The notes: generated by a model from the sequence alone, not told the origin. A stretch of 64,000 nt of DNA from Owenia fusiformis (GCA_903813345.2 CAIIXF020000002.1:3822001-3886000); one strand, 5' to 3'; shown: positions 23,801-38,294, counted from the first letter of the stretch. Made by a program: numbers and translations.

Positions 23801-26800
23801 CAAAACTCATGTTTTTTCAAGGAAAGAAGCTAGATTAGTGATATATTGAAAAATCAAACTACTATACCCCAATACTGTAGCCCGGAATACAGGCTACAGT
23901 GAAGTTGCAAATGGAGGACCTTTGTTTATTTCCATAGTTCTCGAGGAATACTAGATTTTACATTGTATAGATTCATCGAGCAGTTTGCAACGCACTATCA
24001 CCAGAAAAGTCCTATGGAAAAGGACAAAGAATACCCGCTCTATTTGCAACTTAACTGTACCCTGTATTATTTTTAAATGTGTTCACGTGGTAGGGTAGTG
24101 TGATACTCCCTCTGCCTATGCCTACATCGTTCAATCTTTTTTTCATAGTATAACGCCTTATTAATACAACAGTTATTGAGCTGTTAAGAAAACATACTAA
24201 CAAACAAACCGCCGAGTTTAGAGTAAGACATATACATGTATTGTTCTATTATCAAATCATATATTGTGTCCCAATTCTAAAACGTTAACAGTTTGTGGTG
24301 TACAATAAAACTATTACTATTAACCACTTTAATATATTTAGACATAAAATATCAAGTTACTCATCAGCCAACAAATCTCAAAATATCGAAAAATGAAAAA
24401 TACGAGGTACTTGTTCACTCAAATCTAGGAGTCAATTGGTAATGTGTACCTATAGATAGTTCTCAAAGTAAATGAGCAAAAGCGTAACATTTGTATGTAG
24501 CATGCTTCATAAAACACTAAACTTAGCCCAAAAAGTAAGCGTGCATTTTGTTCCTGGCACTGATTGGTTAATAAGTGAATACAATTCGTTGAATGCACGA
24601 TGCACTCAAAAGATTAGCAGCTGGGAAAGGCTATTGAACAAAAAGTACGCTTTCGTACTCAAAAAAGGATTACCCTTTTACAACTTTGACAACTTTGAAG
24701 CATGAACTTCGGAAGATCTAACGAAATGTACTTACTGTTACCCTGTGGATCCCAGGGTTTTGATATGTTCTACAAAGTCATGCAAAGACAGACCATATAT
24801 GCACTAAAAATATCTGTGACACTTGTATGATATGTATTCCACTTTGAACCACCATCTATTTCAATATTGTGAAAATATATATTTCCCAAATTATGAAATA
24901 AAGGAGCTTGTATTCGCGAATGCCGCTAACGCCTGTCGGCTACCGGATAAACCTACTTTACTATTTTATGGGCAATTCATTAAAATATTAATGGAATATT
25001 GTCAGGTTCTTTTCATATTTAAATGAGTCGCCCATAGAATGGTAGGTTAATCCGGAAGCTGAAATCTTCCATTCCCAAATCATAGTCTTGGCTTGTATTC
25101 GCAAATGCAACTAACGCCTGTCGGCTACCGGATTAACCTATTATTTTACTGGAAACTCATGTCAATACGAATAGTACCTGCCACTATTCCATTCATATTT
25201 AAATGACTTGGTCATATTATACTGGGTTAATCAGGTAGCCGGAAGGCGTTAGTTGCATTCGCGAATATAAGGTTAGCTTGTATTCAATAATGCAAGAAAC
25301 GCCTGTCGGCTACCGGATTAAACTACCTCTGGAGTCATCGGGATTTTAAAGCGGCGTGCAAAGCGTAATCGGGTACACCCCAGTTCTCCGAAACCCAGTT
25401 GTCCGAAACCCATTACTCCGAAAAATAAAGTCATAATTTACCAGAGAAAGCGGGGGGCGTAGCTTACTTAAACTTACGTCAGTTTCATGCCATGTATTTG
25501 GCCAAATTAATGGCATGGACGCATTCTGTTATTCATAGATCTCTCTCTCACTTTGAATTGCATCCATTGCATGGCGTTACCAGAATGGCAGGAACGGGAG
25601 ATTTATTTTACATTGTGATTCTAAAAAAAGGTTATTAAAACACAATATATATTACGGAACAGTTTATCTTATCTTCTTCAATCTCTTTTATATAGGCAAA
25701 ATAAAATGAAACATTTTGAAACAGATAAAATAATTTATCGCATAGAACTTTAAGAATAAAACAGTATACAAATTACGTTGTCAAAATATTTCGTCGCATT
25801 TAATTTCTTAGTCTCGGTCTCATATCAAATCGTAAAAGAATAAAACATTCTATACTTAATCACTTGGGATTTATGTTTCGGCATTCGTTTCAGGCATTTG
25901 TTTTTTATGTTCTTCTCCTGAAATGTATTTGTTTGACAATAATCAGAGAAAGTGCGTATACGTATAAATATGCCACGCAAACAAACGGGTGTGACTTCAA
26001 TTTTTTGTCTGTCTGAGGACGTATTGGGAACGAGGTAGAATTAAAGAATTCTTATGAACGAGTCATGCAAGATACTAGAACTAGTAAAGTAATGTAAATG
26101 GATAAGTTAATTTCTGATGGATCTGGATATAATATATTTCAAAACTTTGTAAACACTAGATAACTTCATTTAGGCAGATATAGTATCTTGATATATTTGG
26201 CTATCATGCGTTTAAAATACGTTCCTAAAACTATGAAGACGTTAGGTGAGAAATATTGCTATTGTACGTTCGAAAAGTATTTGGTTGTATTTTGTAGTTC
26301 TCAAGTTACCCATGAACTTTCGTGGGCTAATTAACGTCTTGACTTAGCATATTTAGCCTAATTTTGCAATGATGTCAACTTGATTCAAATGTTATGCTGT
26401 CGTGATTCGCAGAGGTTGCGACAAGATTCGTTTTACAACAGATGTAACTATGAGAACATGAAAGCTCATAATCCTGATTATGCAACCTTATACAATCGTT
26501 ATCTTTGGGACAAGAGCCCAAAAACAAGGTACTCGTGAACGAGAGTTGAATTTGCTCCGTGAACGATAGGATACGCTGTTCCCCACCAACAAAATACAGA
26601 CATATGCTTCAGTGTCCTCAACGCAGATTGTAGAGAACAAGAGAAAAAATGAAATATACTTTGCCATAACAGAATACTGTTAAAGTATTGTTTATTAAGT
26701 TTATTAAGTTTCACAAATAACTTTTAAATGCCTTCTTTACCGTCAACGGACACTCAAATAAATACACAATACAATGCAATGCAATGTAATGCATTACAAT

Positions 26801-27284
26801 ACAAACTAAATTAGAGTATTTGTGCATAGCATTTTCCCCTTTTGTTTGAAGGATATTTTAAGAATAATTCCAGCGTTCGTACACACCTGGAAATGTCAGG
26901 GTTTTGATTTAATTTTCCAAGTGCCTGAAATGTCAGAGAATTTTAAAATAAGGTCAAAAAGAGCCAAAGAGTCCGGGAATTTTGAAACTGTAGACATGTC
27001 ATGGAAATGTCAGGGAAATTTGTATCAGTGTTGAAAAAATGATGTTCCAGAAAAATAAATTTTAGGACTATGACAGGATCTCAATGAAATCCAAAATGTA
27101 ACATTTAGTTGATTCCACACGGGGCGTGTACATTGTCTAACATATATCTAAAAGGTTTACACTGTCTTGATTAATGAACTTCTTAGATCTAGTCGCGCTT
27201 CAGAAGTGGAAATCCTTCAATTATCAGAGGTTAATGTTTCTAAAACTGTATTGAAATAAACGTACGTCTTGTTTTCAAACCTAC

Positions 27285-28739
27285 ACCTTGCTCCTTTCTG
27301 TCGTATTAATAAAGCAAAAATAACATATCACGGTGGGATACGAACCACTCGCCTGGGATTTGGTTATTCACTAACACCATAGGCGTTCACCTATTCTGGA
27401 TACAACTGACGAGTTGTATCTAAGTGGAGTCAAAAGCGAAGATCATTCTAAATTGACGCTCGGTATAAATATATGATACTTTTATCATCTCACACAGGTG
27501 AACGTTAGCCTCATGGCTAGCGTGTTTAGCTTCCACTCTCTAGGTTAGTCGATCGAAACCCGTTCATGGCGAACTTTTTGATTTGCTTGCTGTCAACTTA
27601 TAATAAGTAGGGCAAAATCCAGAAAAAGTAGATCAAAAATACTCCAATGGAGTATAAAATTGTCACCAGGATTCCGAAATGAGACGAATGTTAACTCGTT
27701 AAATCTCGGTAGATAAAGTAGGTCAGAAAATCCGGATTAATCCGAACTGATTCGGGAATCTTCGTCATAAGAAGTAGATCAAAAATCCAGAGAAGTAGAT
27801 CAAAAATACTCCAATGGAGTATAAAATTGTCACCAGGATTCCGAAATGAGCCGAATGTAAACTCGTTAAATCTCGGTAGATGAAGTAGGTCAGAAAATCC
27901 GGATTAATCCGAACAAGGTTCGGGAATCTTCGTAATAAGAAGTAGATTAAAAATACTCCCAATGGAGTATAAAATTGTCCCCAATATTCCGAAATACGAC
28001 GAATCGAATCGGCAAACTTCGGTAAAATAATGAAGTGCATAAAAACCGAAATGATCCGATGAACGTTCGGATAAAATCGTGAACAGGTGTCAGGGGTTTC
28101 CCCTCATCTTTCCCCACATTGTTCTAAAAGCCTTATATGGATTTATCACGTAACATTCAAAATGACGTTCCTATATGGTTCTATGGGTTCGAACACGTGA
28201 CCAAATATACCAAATAAAAGTTTTACCTTGACCACTGGATGGGATTTCATAGAAAATATCCAAGAAAACCTATCCTCGTGATCCTTAAATCACTAAAATT
28301 CGATCATTTTATTTTCACCCCTTGATGGAATTTTATGAAAGAAGTCATGAAAACACATCATCATGTAAGGGTTTTCACCTAAATTAGCTCGTTTTATCTT
28401 GAGCCTTCAATTGAATTTCTTGAAGAAATATTTTATGAAAAAATATCATCATGTTATGATTTGTATTTAAATAAGACCGTTTCATCTAAATACTTGGATA
28501 ATATTTCATAAAAAATGCACTTTAAAATTTTTCAGAATTTGCCTTAATTTATCAATGTAATGAAAGTATAAGATTAACTCTCAAATAGCGTTCTATTTTA
28601 ACCTTTTTATTGAAATCAATACAGGACTCGCTCTCTAATTATCCAATAAAAATTCAACCCTTGGATGTGATTTCGTTGGAAAAAAAATATGTCAAGTCCA
28701 GAATCAAATGATTTGTCCAGAACCTCTTAGGATCCTGTT
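27285..28739 (-). repeat. Right TIR of copy 1
   Basis: Inverted partner of 19467-20831. It keeps the full-length outer part and has a degenerate version of the hairpin. Confidence 0.85.
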
Positions 28740-29106
28740 GAACATATTCTCATAAAAATCTTCGACACTCATAGACGACAGGGGATGAAATGATCAAAGG
28801 AAATGTGTAAAAACACAACATTTTCCAACCGACCAATTGTATGGGCAGATTGACTACGAAAAAAATCGAGCTCTGTTCGAAAATCTTTTAACGTTATTAG
28901 AAAGTTAAATGTCTTCCTGAACGTTTACACAAAAAATCAAACATGAACTCCTTAATGCATTCCTCAGATTATTTTTTAAAACCTACACCAAACCTTCATT
29001 ATTGTCTTTGCTTCAAATCTGTTAAATAGTGACATCGTACATTAAAAGTGTACTTCGGTTTATTTTGACACTATACCTTGTCGATGGTTAGGCGTGTGTC
29101 AATGTT

Positions 29107-29815
29107 TTTTTCATTTTTAATCGATCGTTCATCACATTATGGAGAAAGATCACCAAAATCACTTCAAAGCATTAATGTTAATAGCTTCGATAGATTTTAC
29201 AAATAAAGACAAATAGATTGTTGAAAATAAATGTCAAAAATAAATAACCGTCAAACCAAGTATGTTTCAATGATAATTCCCTTACAGAGTTCAGATTTAT
29301 TCTGGTAGCAATACATGTAATGTAATAATGGGACGATTTTATTGCAAAACTTGGCAGGTTGGGCGAAAGAAAAAATGACCGTCTTACAATTTACCCAGCA
29401 TGATCAAAAGCTGAATCCTTTGTTGGTAATAATTCTGGAAATGTTACATACTTTTTCATTCGATTAATTTACTTTTAATCTTATTTATGCAGTTTTATTC
29501 AAACATATTGTAACAGTTAGCCGATTTTGTGGTAGTGTGGTTGGCTATGTTACTTTGTGGATTTCTAGGTGTATAGTTAAATAGTCACTTGTGTTTTACA
29601 GTCATACAACACAATTCAATTAATTCAGTTTTATATACATATATTGTGCCTAACCGGCCTACTTTGTTACAACAAATTTCAAAATGTCTATGTTGACTTG
29701 TTCTTGTTGTAATTGTTCTTGTTGTTATTTCATCCAAGTATTCAGACTATCTAGATTTACACACATCAAAGTTCTTCAAAGGCCAAATTACACAAAGTTC
29801 CTCAGACTGATTATT
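29107..29815. other. Intronic DNA, no gene seen
   Basis: AT-rich sequence between the older inverted-repeat arm and the 91-bp array. No splice-bounded frame was found. Confidence 0.4.
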
Positions 29816-29819
29816 CAGG

Positions 29820-30972
29820 TATAAGAGATTCAGTAAGTTATGTAGAGCTGTTTGGCAAACTTCTTCTATGAGCGAATTTTCACAAGTTCCTCAGACTGTT
29901 ATAGACATTGGCCAAGTTCTGTAGACTTGTTTGTCATCAAACTTCTTCAAGGGCGAATTTACACAAGTTCCTCAGACTGTCAATCCAAGTATAAGATATT
30001 CAATAAGTTCTCTAGACCTCTTTGTCATCAAACTTCCTCAAGAGCGAATTAACACAAGTTCCTCAGACTGTCAATCCAAGTATAAGATATTCGCTAAGTT
30101 CTCTAGACCTTTTTGTCATCAAACTTCCTCAAGAGCGAATTTACACAAGTTCCTCAGACTGTCAATCCAAGTATAAGATATTCGCTAAGTTCTCTAGACC
30201 TCTTTGTCATCAAACTTCCTCAAGAGCGAATTTGCACAAGTTCCTCAGACTGTCAATCCAAGTATAAGATATTCGCTAAGTTCCGTAGACCTCTTTGTCA
30301 TCAAACTTCCTCAAGAGCGAATTTACACAAGTTCCTCAGACTGTTAATCCAAATATAAAATATTCGCTAAGTTCGGTAGAGCTGTTTGGCAAACTTCTTC
30401 TATGAGCGAATTTTCACAAGTTCCTCAGACTGTCAATCCAAGTATAAGATATTCGCTAAGTTCTGTAGACTTCTTTGTCATCAAACTTCCTCAAGAGCGA
30501 ATTTACACAAGTTCCTCAGACTGTCAATCCAAGTATAAGACATTCGCTAAGTTCTCTAGACTTCTTTGTCATCGAACTTCCTCAAGAGCGAATTTACACA
30601 AGTTCCTCAGACTGTCAATCCAAGTATAAGATATTCGCTAAGTTCTGTAGACTTCTCTGTCATCAAACTTCCTCAGGAGCGAATTTACACAAGTTCCTCA
30701 GACTGTCAATCCAAGTATAAGATATTCGCTAAGTTTTGTAGACTTCTTTGTCATCAAACTTCCTCAAGAGCGAATTTACACAAGTTCCTTAGACTGTCAA
30801 TCCAAGTATAAGATATTCGCTAAGTTCTGTAGACTTCTTTGTCATCAAACTTCCTCAAGAGCGAACTTACACAAGTTCCTCAGACTGTCAATCCAATTAT
30901 ACGATATTCGCTAAGTTCTGTAGACTTCTTTGTCATCAACTTCCTCAAGAGCGAATTTACACAAGTTCCTCA
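29820..30972 (+). repeat. 91-bp tandem array, left part
   Basis: About twelve copies of a 91-bp unit that includes AAGTTCCTCAGACTGTCAAT and ATATTCGCTAAGTTCTGTAG. Central copies differ by only a few bases and outer ones by more. The overlapping 81-codon frames inside it are produced by the repeat. The array is cut at 30972 by the second large transposon and resumes at 41808. Confidence 0.9.
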
Positions 30973-32408
30973 AACAGGATCTTAAGAGGTTCTGGACAAA
31001 TCATTTGATTCTGGACTTGACATATTTTTTTTCCAACGAAATCACATCCAAGGGTTGAATTTTTATTGGATATTTAGAGAGCGAGTCCTGTATTGATTTC
31101 AATAAAAATGTTAAAATAGAACGCTATTTGAGAGTTAATCTTATACTTTCATTACATTGATAAATCAAGGCAAATTCTGAAAAATTTTAAAGTGCATTTT
31201 TTATGAAATATTATCCAAGTATTTAGATGAAACGGTCTTATTTAAATACAAATCATAACATGATGATATTTTTTCATAAAATATTTCTTCAAGAAATTCA
31301 ATTGAAGGCTCAAGATAAAACGAGCTAATTTAGGTGAAAACCCTTACATGATGATGTGTTTTCATGACTTCTTTCATAAAATTCCATCAAGGGGTGAAAA
31401 TAAAATGATCGAATTTAAGTGATTTAAGGATCACGAGGATAGGTTTTCTTGGATATTTTCTATGAAATCCCATCCAGTGGTCAAGGTAAAATTTTTATTT
31501 GGTATATTTGGTCACGTGTTCGAACCCATAGAACCATATAGGAACGTCATTTTGAATGTTACGTGATAAATCCATATAAGGCTTTTAGAACAATGTGGGG
31601 AAAGATGAGGGGAAACCCCTGACACCTGTTCACGATTTTATCCGAACGTTCATCGGATCATTTCGGTTTTTATGCACTTCATTATTTTACCGAAGTTTGC
31701 CGATTCGATTCGTCATATTTCGGAATATTGGGGACAATTTTATACTCCATTGGGAGTATTTTTAATCTACTTCTTATTACGAAGATTCCCGAACCTTGTT
31801 CGGATTAATCCGGATTTTCTGACCTACTTCATCTACCGAGATTTAACGAGTTTACATTCGGCTCATTTCGGAATCCTGGTGACAATTTTATACTCCATTG
31901 GAGTATTTTTGATCTACTTCTTATGACGAAGATTTCCGAACCTTGTTCGGATTAATCCGGATTTTCTGACCTACTTCATCTACCGAGATTTAACGAGTTT
32001 ACATTCGTCTCATTTCGGAATCCTGGTGACAATTTTATACTCCATTGGAGTATTTTTGATCTACTTTTTCTGGATTTTGCCCTACTTATTATATCTTTAC
32101 AACAAGCAAATCAAAAAATTCGCCATGAACGGGTCTCGATCGACTAACCTAGAGCATGGAAGCTAGGCACGTTAGCCATGAGGCTAACGTGCAACCGATA
32201 CGAAAGGATAAAAGTATTATATATTTATACCGAGCGTCAATTCAAAATGATCTTCACTTTTGACTGCACGTAAATACAACTCGTCAGTTGTATCCAGAAT
32301 AGATGAACGCCTGTGGTACTAGTGAATAACCAAGTCCCAGGCGAGTGGTTCGCACCCCACCGTGATATGTTATTTTTGCTTTATTAATACGACAGAAAGG
32401 AGCAAGGT
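30973..32408 (+). repeat. Left TIR of copy 2
   Basis: Matches the copy 1 left TIR and includes the block of about 85 bp that copy 1 lost. Inverted partner at 40353-41807. Confidence 0.85.
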
Positions 32409-32934
32409 CACTGGCATGTAGCGGTCCTGATATCGATACATTCTACACGCAATAAAACCAGATACCTGCGTGTGATTAAAACTACATGTTAGAGCGTCGA
32501 TATCCTACAAATCCTATTTTTTCATGAAATCCAATCGAAGGGTGAAGATAAAACGATCTTTTAGGTAAAACAGCTTTACATGATCTGGTGATGTGTTTTC
32601 ATAACTTTTTTCATAAAAGACCATTCTCGGTTTGGAGAACAAAGTTCGTCACTCTAATTGAGCGTTATCCCTGCTTCGGACAAATTTGATTTTTTTACAT
32701 AATATAGATTTGAATGTCTTCTTTTGAATAGTCATAGTTTAATTTGGGTAATATTTCTAGATTTTTCATATAAAAATTACTAGTGAAACACCCAACGTCG
32801 CTTTTATGATTCGTACCACTTTTTTAACTTGGTGTATTGCATATTTCCGTGGGTTGATTTGAAAAAAAGACAAACAACGTATACATGAATATGTCATAAG
32901 CATATAGTGAGATAATTGTTAGATTAGGTTTGCT

Positions 32935-33439
32935 ATTTATTTATTTATTTTATTTATTTATTTATTTATTACACCTTTAAAACGGTGGCACACCAATACT
33001 GGGTGCTCTTACAAAAATGTACATAAAATACAAAACATATTCATTTTGTGGTATCATTGAGATTAGGGTGAAGCAAATGCATTAGATAAAAATTGTTTGA
33101 TACATCTATCTACTAAAACTTCAATCTCGTGCCCATAAACACTATGTATATCATTGCCCAGTAGCCATTGTAATTTACTCTGAACATTAAGAGATATAAA
33201 ATGGTTAAAAACATGTTCATTATTGCCTTCAAGTGCACTCTTTAAGTTAGAAAATAAGACAGAACGATGGGAGGTGAAATATGGGCATAACAGTAGGCGG
33301 TGGGAAAGATCATCAATCCCTGAATTACAAAATTTGCATAATCCATCACCTTGGCCCCATCTTTTCAAATCTGCACCAACCATGAAACATCCTGTCCTAG
33401 CTCGAAACTTTAAAACAGCAAGTGAGTAAACAGTAAGTG
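32935..33439 (-). mobile_element. 5'-truncated LINE 3' fragment
   Basis: On the minus strand a 106-codon frame (33063-33383) encodes the C-terminal zinc-finger tail of a non-LTR reverse transcriptase: CKFC, then DLSHRLLLCP, a C-x2-C-x7-H-x4-C pattern. The element ends at the low-coordinate side in a tail made of TAAA-type units (TTTA repeats on the plus strand, 32935-32970). Copy 1 of the transposon is uninterrupted here and shows the empty site. Confidence 0.75.
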
Positions 33440-36400
33440 ACTTTAAAACAAAAAAATAAAAAACATTAGTTCACGTGTGAGTGAATGTTATTCATCCCTA
33501 AATAGCTTTTTTATTTAGTCTTATGATCCGACTGATGTTTCAATTTTTTGCAGTGACTCTGAAATTGCTGCGCCAGATATGACATCACAGCGACTCATTT
33601 TCCTACATTTAAATCACTAAACTAAATCAATTGAAACATAATCATTAAAGAATGAGGACCTTGTATTTTACTTTGGACGAGAGTAGTGGCCATGTCTTGG
33701 CATGGCTAGTTGTGCATTAACGTTTGATACTGTTGTGCGGATAAAAATAATGAATATATGTTAAAGTAGCACTAAACAGATACTTTTAAAGTTAAAAGAA
33801 TATAGTTACATTTAAAGAATGGGCCCAACGAATAGATATTGAATATAGGACTCGTTTGATGAAACGTTCGTTCTTTTAATTCTAATAAACCTAGAAATCA
33901 ATCAACGATTAAGTAAATTGACAAGACTTCATGTTCAAGTTGGCTGAATTTCGTGTAACTTAACTCTGTTATGTTTCTAGATTTTACATATGGAGAACAG
34001 AATTCGAAATCATAATCACAGTCGTATTTTAAGGCAAATAGGCCATGAATATGCTTTTAGTTACACGGTGGATGATCAAATTAACACATTTTGGATGTTG
34101 AATTTCATTTCAAGTTCATTCGAATTTACGCATTATCGTGGGAAAGCCCATGGCATTATCCAATAAAATTGATATATATACTGTCTAGGCTGAGACGAAC
34201 ATATATAATGTTATTTAATGTATTTAATATACAGGATATATCTGAGAAAGTTATGCAATATATCTACACGAGAAATAGTAGGGACCGAGGGTTGATATAT
34301 TACCTTTACCTGTCGAAAATCGAGTATAAACTATGAGGATTAGATACGCATTGAATGTAATGGAACCGTCATGTAATAATTAGAAATGATAATCACAATC
34401 AAATCATGAATATTTTATCTAGATTTAAAGTGCTTAAGATTTATTTTTAAAACTCAACCGAACTATTAACATTTAAAAGCACCGAACGAATTTTCTGGGG
34501 ATTGCTGATGAGCGGGTGGGATGGGATGGGAGGGATAAAATGAAATACTAGATAAAATATTGATACCTTTACGCATGTCAATCTCAAATTAGAATGCATA
34601 TATCATTATCTCTTTTATTCTTCTGTATTGTAATACGATAGTCTGATTATTGTCAATATCCTATACATGAAATAATGTACAACGTGTATTCTACATTGAA
34701 TAACAAACGAAATAAAACTCATCTTTGTACGAATTTATTTTTCATATGACCACGCGTGATGACACAAAGTAACATAACATTGTTATATGTTGCATTTACG
34801 ACTGCTACAGCAAATCAGAAAATTCGTACAATATCAAACGTAAGAGTTGTTCACAAATACATTGGTATTTTGATATGAGTATCATGTAGTATTAAAATAT
34901 TAAAATCATATGATCAGCAAGTTTATAAGCTTAATATTGTATTGTTTTTTATTTAAGTGTCGCATGCTTAATTTCATACATATACATCTGTACAATCATC
35001 CAAAAAGCCTCGAGCCACCAATGGCTTATGAGACACTGCTAATCAAAATAAATCATATAATATTATATAATAAGATGCATAATAAGAGTCAGTTGCAGAA
35101 ATAGGATTATGAACAAAGCAAAGTTCATGACCTCTATTACGAACATTGTTTGATGAACTCGATCACTCGGTCAGTTGTTGAACATATGCAAATGTGGTCA
35201 GGTTATAAATATAAGTACAATTTAAGTCCATGATATTTTCACATATTGAACATAACACTCAGTTCACAAAGAGATGTATACAAATCTAATCCACCAGTAG
35301 AAATGATTGTTTCATGCTGTTTATGCATTGTTTTTAAACTGTAATCCAAAACATGAATAAAGTGGGCAAGAGGTGGTTGTATGATGGCCCATAAAATTAC
35401 ATTATGTAACACCGGCACCCTGGTTCAATATAGTGCAGTGGCCCATGTTTGATATACGTACATCAAAACTCATGTTTTTTCAAGGAAAGAAGCTAGATTA
35501 GTGATATATTGAAAAATCAAACTACTATACCCCAATACTGAGCCCGTATTTCTTTAAAAGGAATACAGGCTACAGTGAAGTTGCAAATGGAGGACCTTTG
35601 TTTATTTCTATAGTTCTGGAGGAATACTAGATTTTACATTGTATAGATTCATCGAGCAGTTTGCAACGCACTATCACCAGAAAAGTCCTATGGAAAAGGA
35701 CAAAGAATACCCGCTCTATTTGCAACTTAACTGTACCCTGTATTCTTTTTAAATGTGTTCACGTGGTAGGGTAGTGTGATACTCCCTCTGCCTATGCCTA
35801 CATCGTTCAATCTTTTTTTCATAGTATAACGCCTTATTAATACAACAGTTATTGAGCTGTTAAGAAAACATACTAACAAACAAACCACCGAGTTTAGAGT
35901 AAGACATATACATGTATTGTTCTATTATCAAATCATATATTGTGTCCCAATTCTAAAACGTTAACAGTTTATGGTGTACAATAAAACTATTACTATTAAC
36001 CACTTTAATATATTTAGACATAAAATATCAAGTTACTCATCAGCCAACAAATCTCAAAATATCGAAAAATGAAAAATACGAGGTACTTGTTCACTCAAAT
36101 CTAGGAGTCAATTGGTAATGTGTACCTATAGATAGTTCTCAAAGTAAATGAGCAAAAGCGTAACATTTGTATGTAGCATGCTTCATAAAACACTAAACTT
36201 AGCCCAAAAAGTAAGCGTGCATTTTGTTCCTGGCACTGATTGGTTAATAAGTGAATACAATTCGTTGAATGCACGATGCACTCAAAAGATTAGCAGCTGG
36301 GAAAGGCTATTGAACAAAAAGTACGCTTTCGTACTCAAAAAAGGATTACCCTTTTACAACTTTGACAACTTTGAAGCATGAACTTCGGAAGATCTAACGA

Positions 36401-37486
36401 AATGTACTTACTGTTACCCTGTGGATCCCAGGGTTTTGATATGTTCTACAAAGTCATGCAAAGACAGACCATATATGCACTAAAAATATCTGTGACACTT
36501 GTATGATATGTATTCCACTTTGAACCACCATCTATTTCAATATTGTGAAAATATATATTTCCCAAATTATGAAATAAAGGAGCTTGTATTCGCGAATGCC
36601 GCTAACGCCTGTCGGCTACCGGATAAACCTACTTTACTATTTTATGGGCAATTCATTAAAATATTAATGGAATATTGTCAGGTTCTTTTCATATTTAAAT
36701 GAGTCGCCCATAGAATGGTAGGTTAATCCGGAAGCTGAAATCTTCCATTCCCAAATCATAGTCTTAGCTTGTATTCGCAAATGCAACTAACGCCTGTCGG
36801 CTACCGGATTAACCTATTATTTTACTGGAAACTCATGTCAATACGAATAGTACCTGCCACTATTCCATTCATATTTAAATGACTTGGTCATATTATACTG
36901 GGTTAATCAGGTAGCCGGAAGGCGTTAGTTGCATTCGCGAATATAAGGTTAGCTTGTATTCAATAATGCAAGAAACGCCTGTCGGCTACCGGATTAAACT
37001 ACCTCTGGAGACATCGGGATTTTAAAGCGGCGTGCAAAGCGTAATCGGGTACACCCCAGTTCTCCGAAACCCAGTTGTCCGAAACCCATTACTCCGAAAA
37101 ATAAAGTCATAATTTACCAGAGAAAGCGGGGGGCGTAGCTTACTTAAACTTACGTCAGTTTCATGCCATGTATTTGGCCAAATTAATGGCATGGACGCAT
37201 TCTGTTATTCATAGATCTCTCTCTCACTTTGAATTGCATCCATTGCATGGCGTTACCAGAATGGCAGGAACGGGAGATTTATTTTACATTGTGATTCTAA
37301 AAAAAGGTTATTAAAACACAATATATATTACGGAACAGTTTATCTTATCTTCTTCAATCTCTTTTATATAGGCAAAATAAAATGAAACATTTTGAAACAG
37401 ATAAAATAATTTATCGCATAGAACTTTAAGAATAAAACAGTATACAAATTACGTTGTCAAAATATTTCGTCGCATTTAATTTCTTA

Positions 37487-38294
37487 CCCTACTATCACAC
37501 CAAACTAGTTCTCACTACGTTCTCGAAAACGGGCTTCAACTGTGTACGAACGGACTGGACGTACTAAGAACCGTTTGGGATCTATTTACAAACTTCATCG
37601 AACGTACTCGAACGGGTAGGTCCTCTAGAACTTAGACAATGCTCAAAATGTTTTCGTGGTCGTCACGTTCTACAATTAGAACGAGTGACAACGTACTAAC
37701 GACGAGCTGGACGTACTACGAACGGAACCGTCGTACTTCAATCCTACTAGGGACGTTTTAACAACGAGTGGAACTGTCTGAAGACGTGTTGAGAACGAGG
37801 TAGAACTCATTGCAAACGGGTTTAAACTGATTAAGAACGTATTTAACACTGCTTATGAACGAGTTAGCAAAAATATAGCTATCACACCAAACAAGTTGCC
37901 ACTGCGTTCTTCAAAACTGGTTCTAAACTGTGTGCGAACGGAATGAACGTAGCTGCAACTTTCTAAGGTCTATTTACGAACTTTATGAACGTTCTCAGAC
38001 GGGAATGTGATTTTAGAATTTTGAATCGATTCAAAATTCGATGGCGACCATACCGTTCTGTTATCAGGTCATGATGACCTTCTAGACTAAGGGACGCGTT
38101 CTACGGCGTTGCACACCGACGTGGTGCGACCTGAACGAACTGCGAACGAGATGGACGTATTGAAGACTGTTTAAGAACGAAGAAGCTAATTATTTCAGAC
38201 ATATTTCCCGACCACAGCCAGTTTGAGCCCGTTTTACGACGTTTTCGTAGGACTGGCAAGAACGGGTAAGAACGAGTTTGGTGTGATAGGGGGG
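37487..38294. mobile_element. PIF/Harbinger-like non-autonomous element, TSD TTA
   Basis: TATCACACCAAAC near the left end and GTTTGGTGTGATA near the right end lie inside C-rich/G-rich tips. TTA is duplicated at 37484-37486 and 38295-38297, and copy 1 shows a single TTA at the empty site. A 3-bp TTA target duplication is typical of Harbinger elements. A second TATCACACCAAAC start at about 37880 suggests two tandem half-units of about 400 bp. No coding capacity. Confidence 0.7.

Larger units (their letters stand above)
19467..28739. mobile_element. Large-TIR DNA transposon, copy 1 (9.27 kb), 4-bp TSD GAAC
   Basis: Termini are AACAGGATC and GATCCTGTT, flanked on both sides by GAAC (19463-19466 and 28740-28743). 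The terminal inverted repeats are about 1.37 kb (19467-20831) and 1.46 kb (27285-28739). The left TIR lacks about 85 bp present in the other three TIRs. Each TIR contains a subrepeat of about 150 bp and a perfect hairpin (20590-20615). The 6.4-kb interior holds only short frames (60-80 codons) without recognisable motifs, so no transposase is visible and the copy is non-autonomous or decayed. Inverted and direct repeats around GCCTGTCGGCTACCGGATTA occur at 24900-25350. A 4-bp duplication is compatible with several superfamilies; I do not assign one. Confidence 0.85.
18395..29106. repeat. Older outer inverted repeat around the first large transposon
   Basis: The arm 18395-18737 is complementary to 28741-29106 at roughly 80 percent, judged by eye: TTTTTATGAGAATATGTT, TAACGTTAAAAGATTTTCGA and GATTTGAAGCAAAGACA all recur in reverse. 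The first large transposon was inserted exactly at the inner edge of the right arm. The arms are more diverged from each other than that transposon's TIRs, so the outer repeat is older. Confidence 0.6.

Noticed and set aside
24472-25026. 77- and 67-codon frames repeated at 36148-36702
   Set aside because: They are repeated only because the transposon is; composition and lack of motifs give no support for a protein.
29852-30811. Overlapping 66-81-codon frames with similar peptides
   Set aside because: They are produced by the 91-bp tandem unit, whose length is not divisible by three; they are not genes.
29820-30972. CRISPR-like array
   Set aside because: Units are contiguous 91-bp tandem copies with no unique spacers, in a eukaryotic intron.
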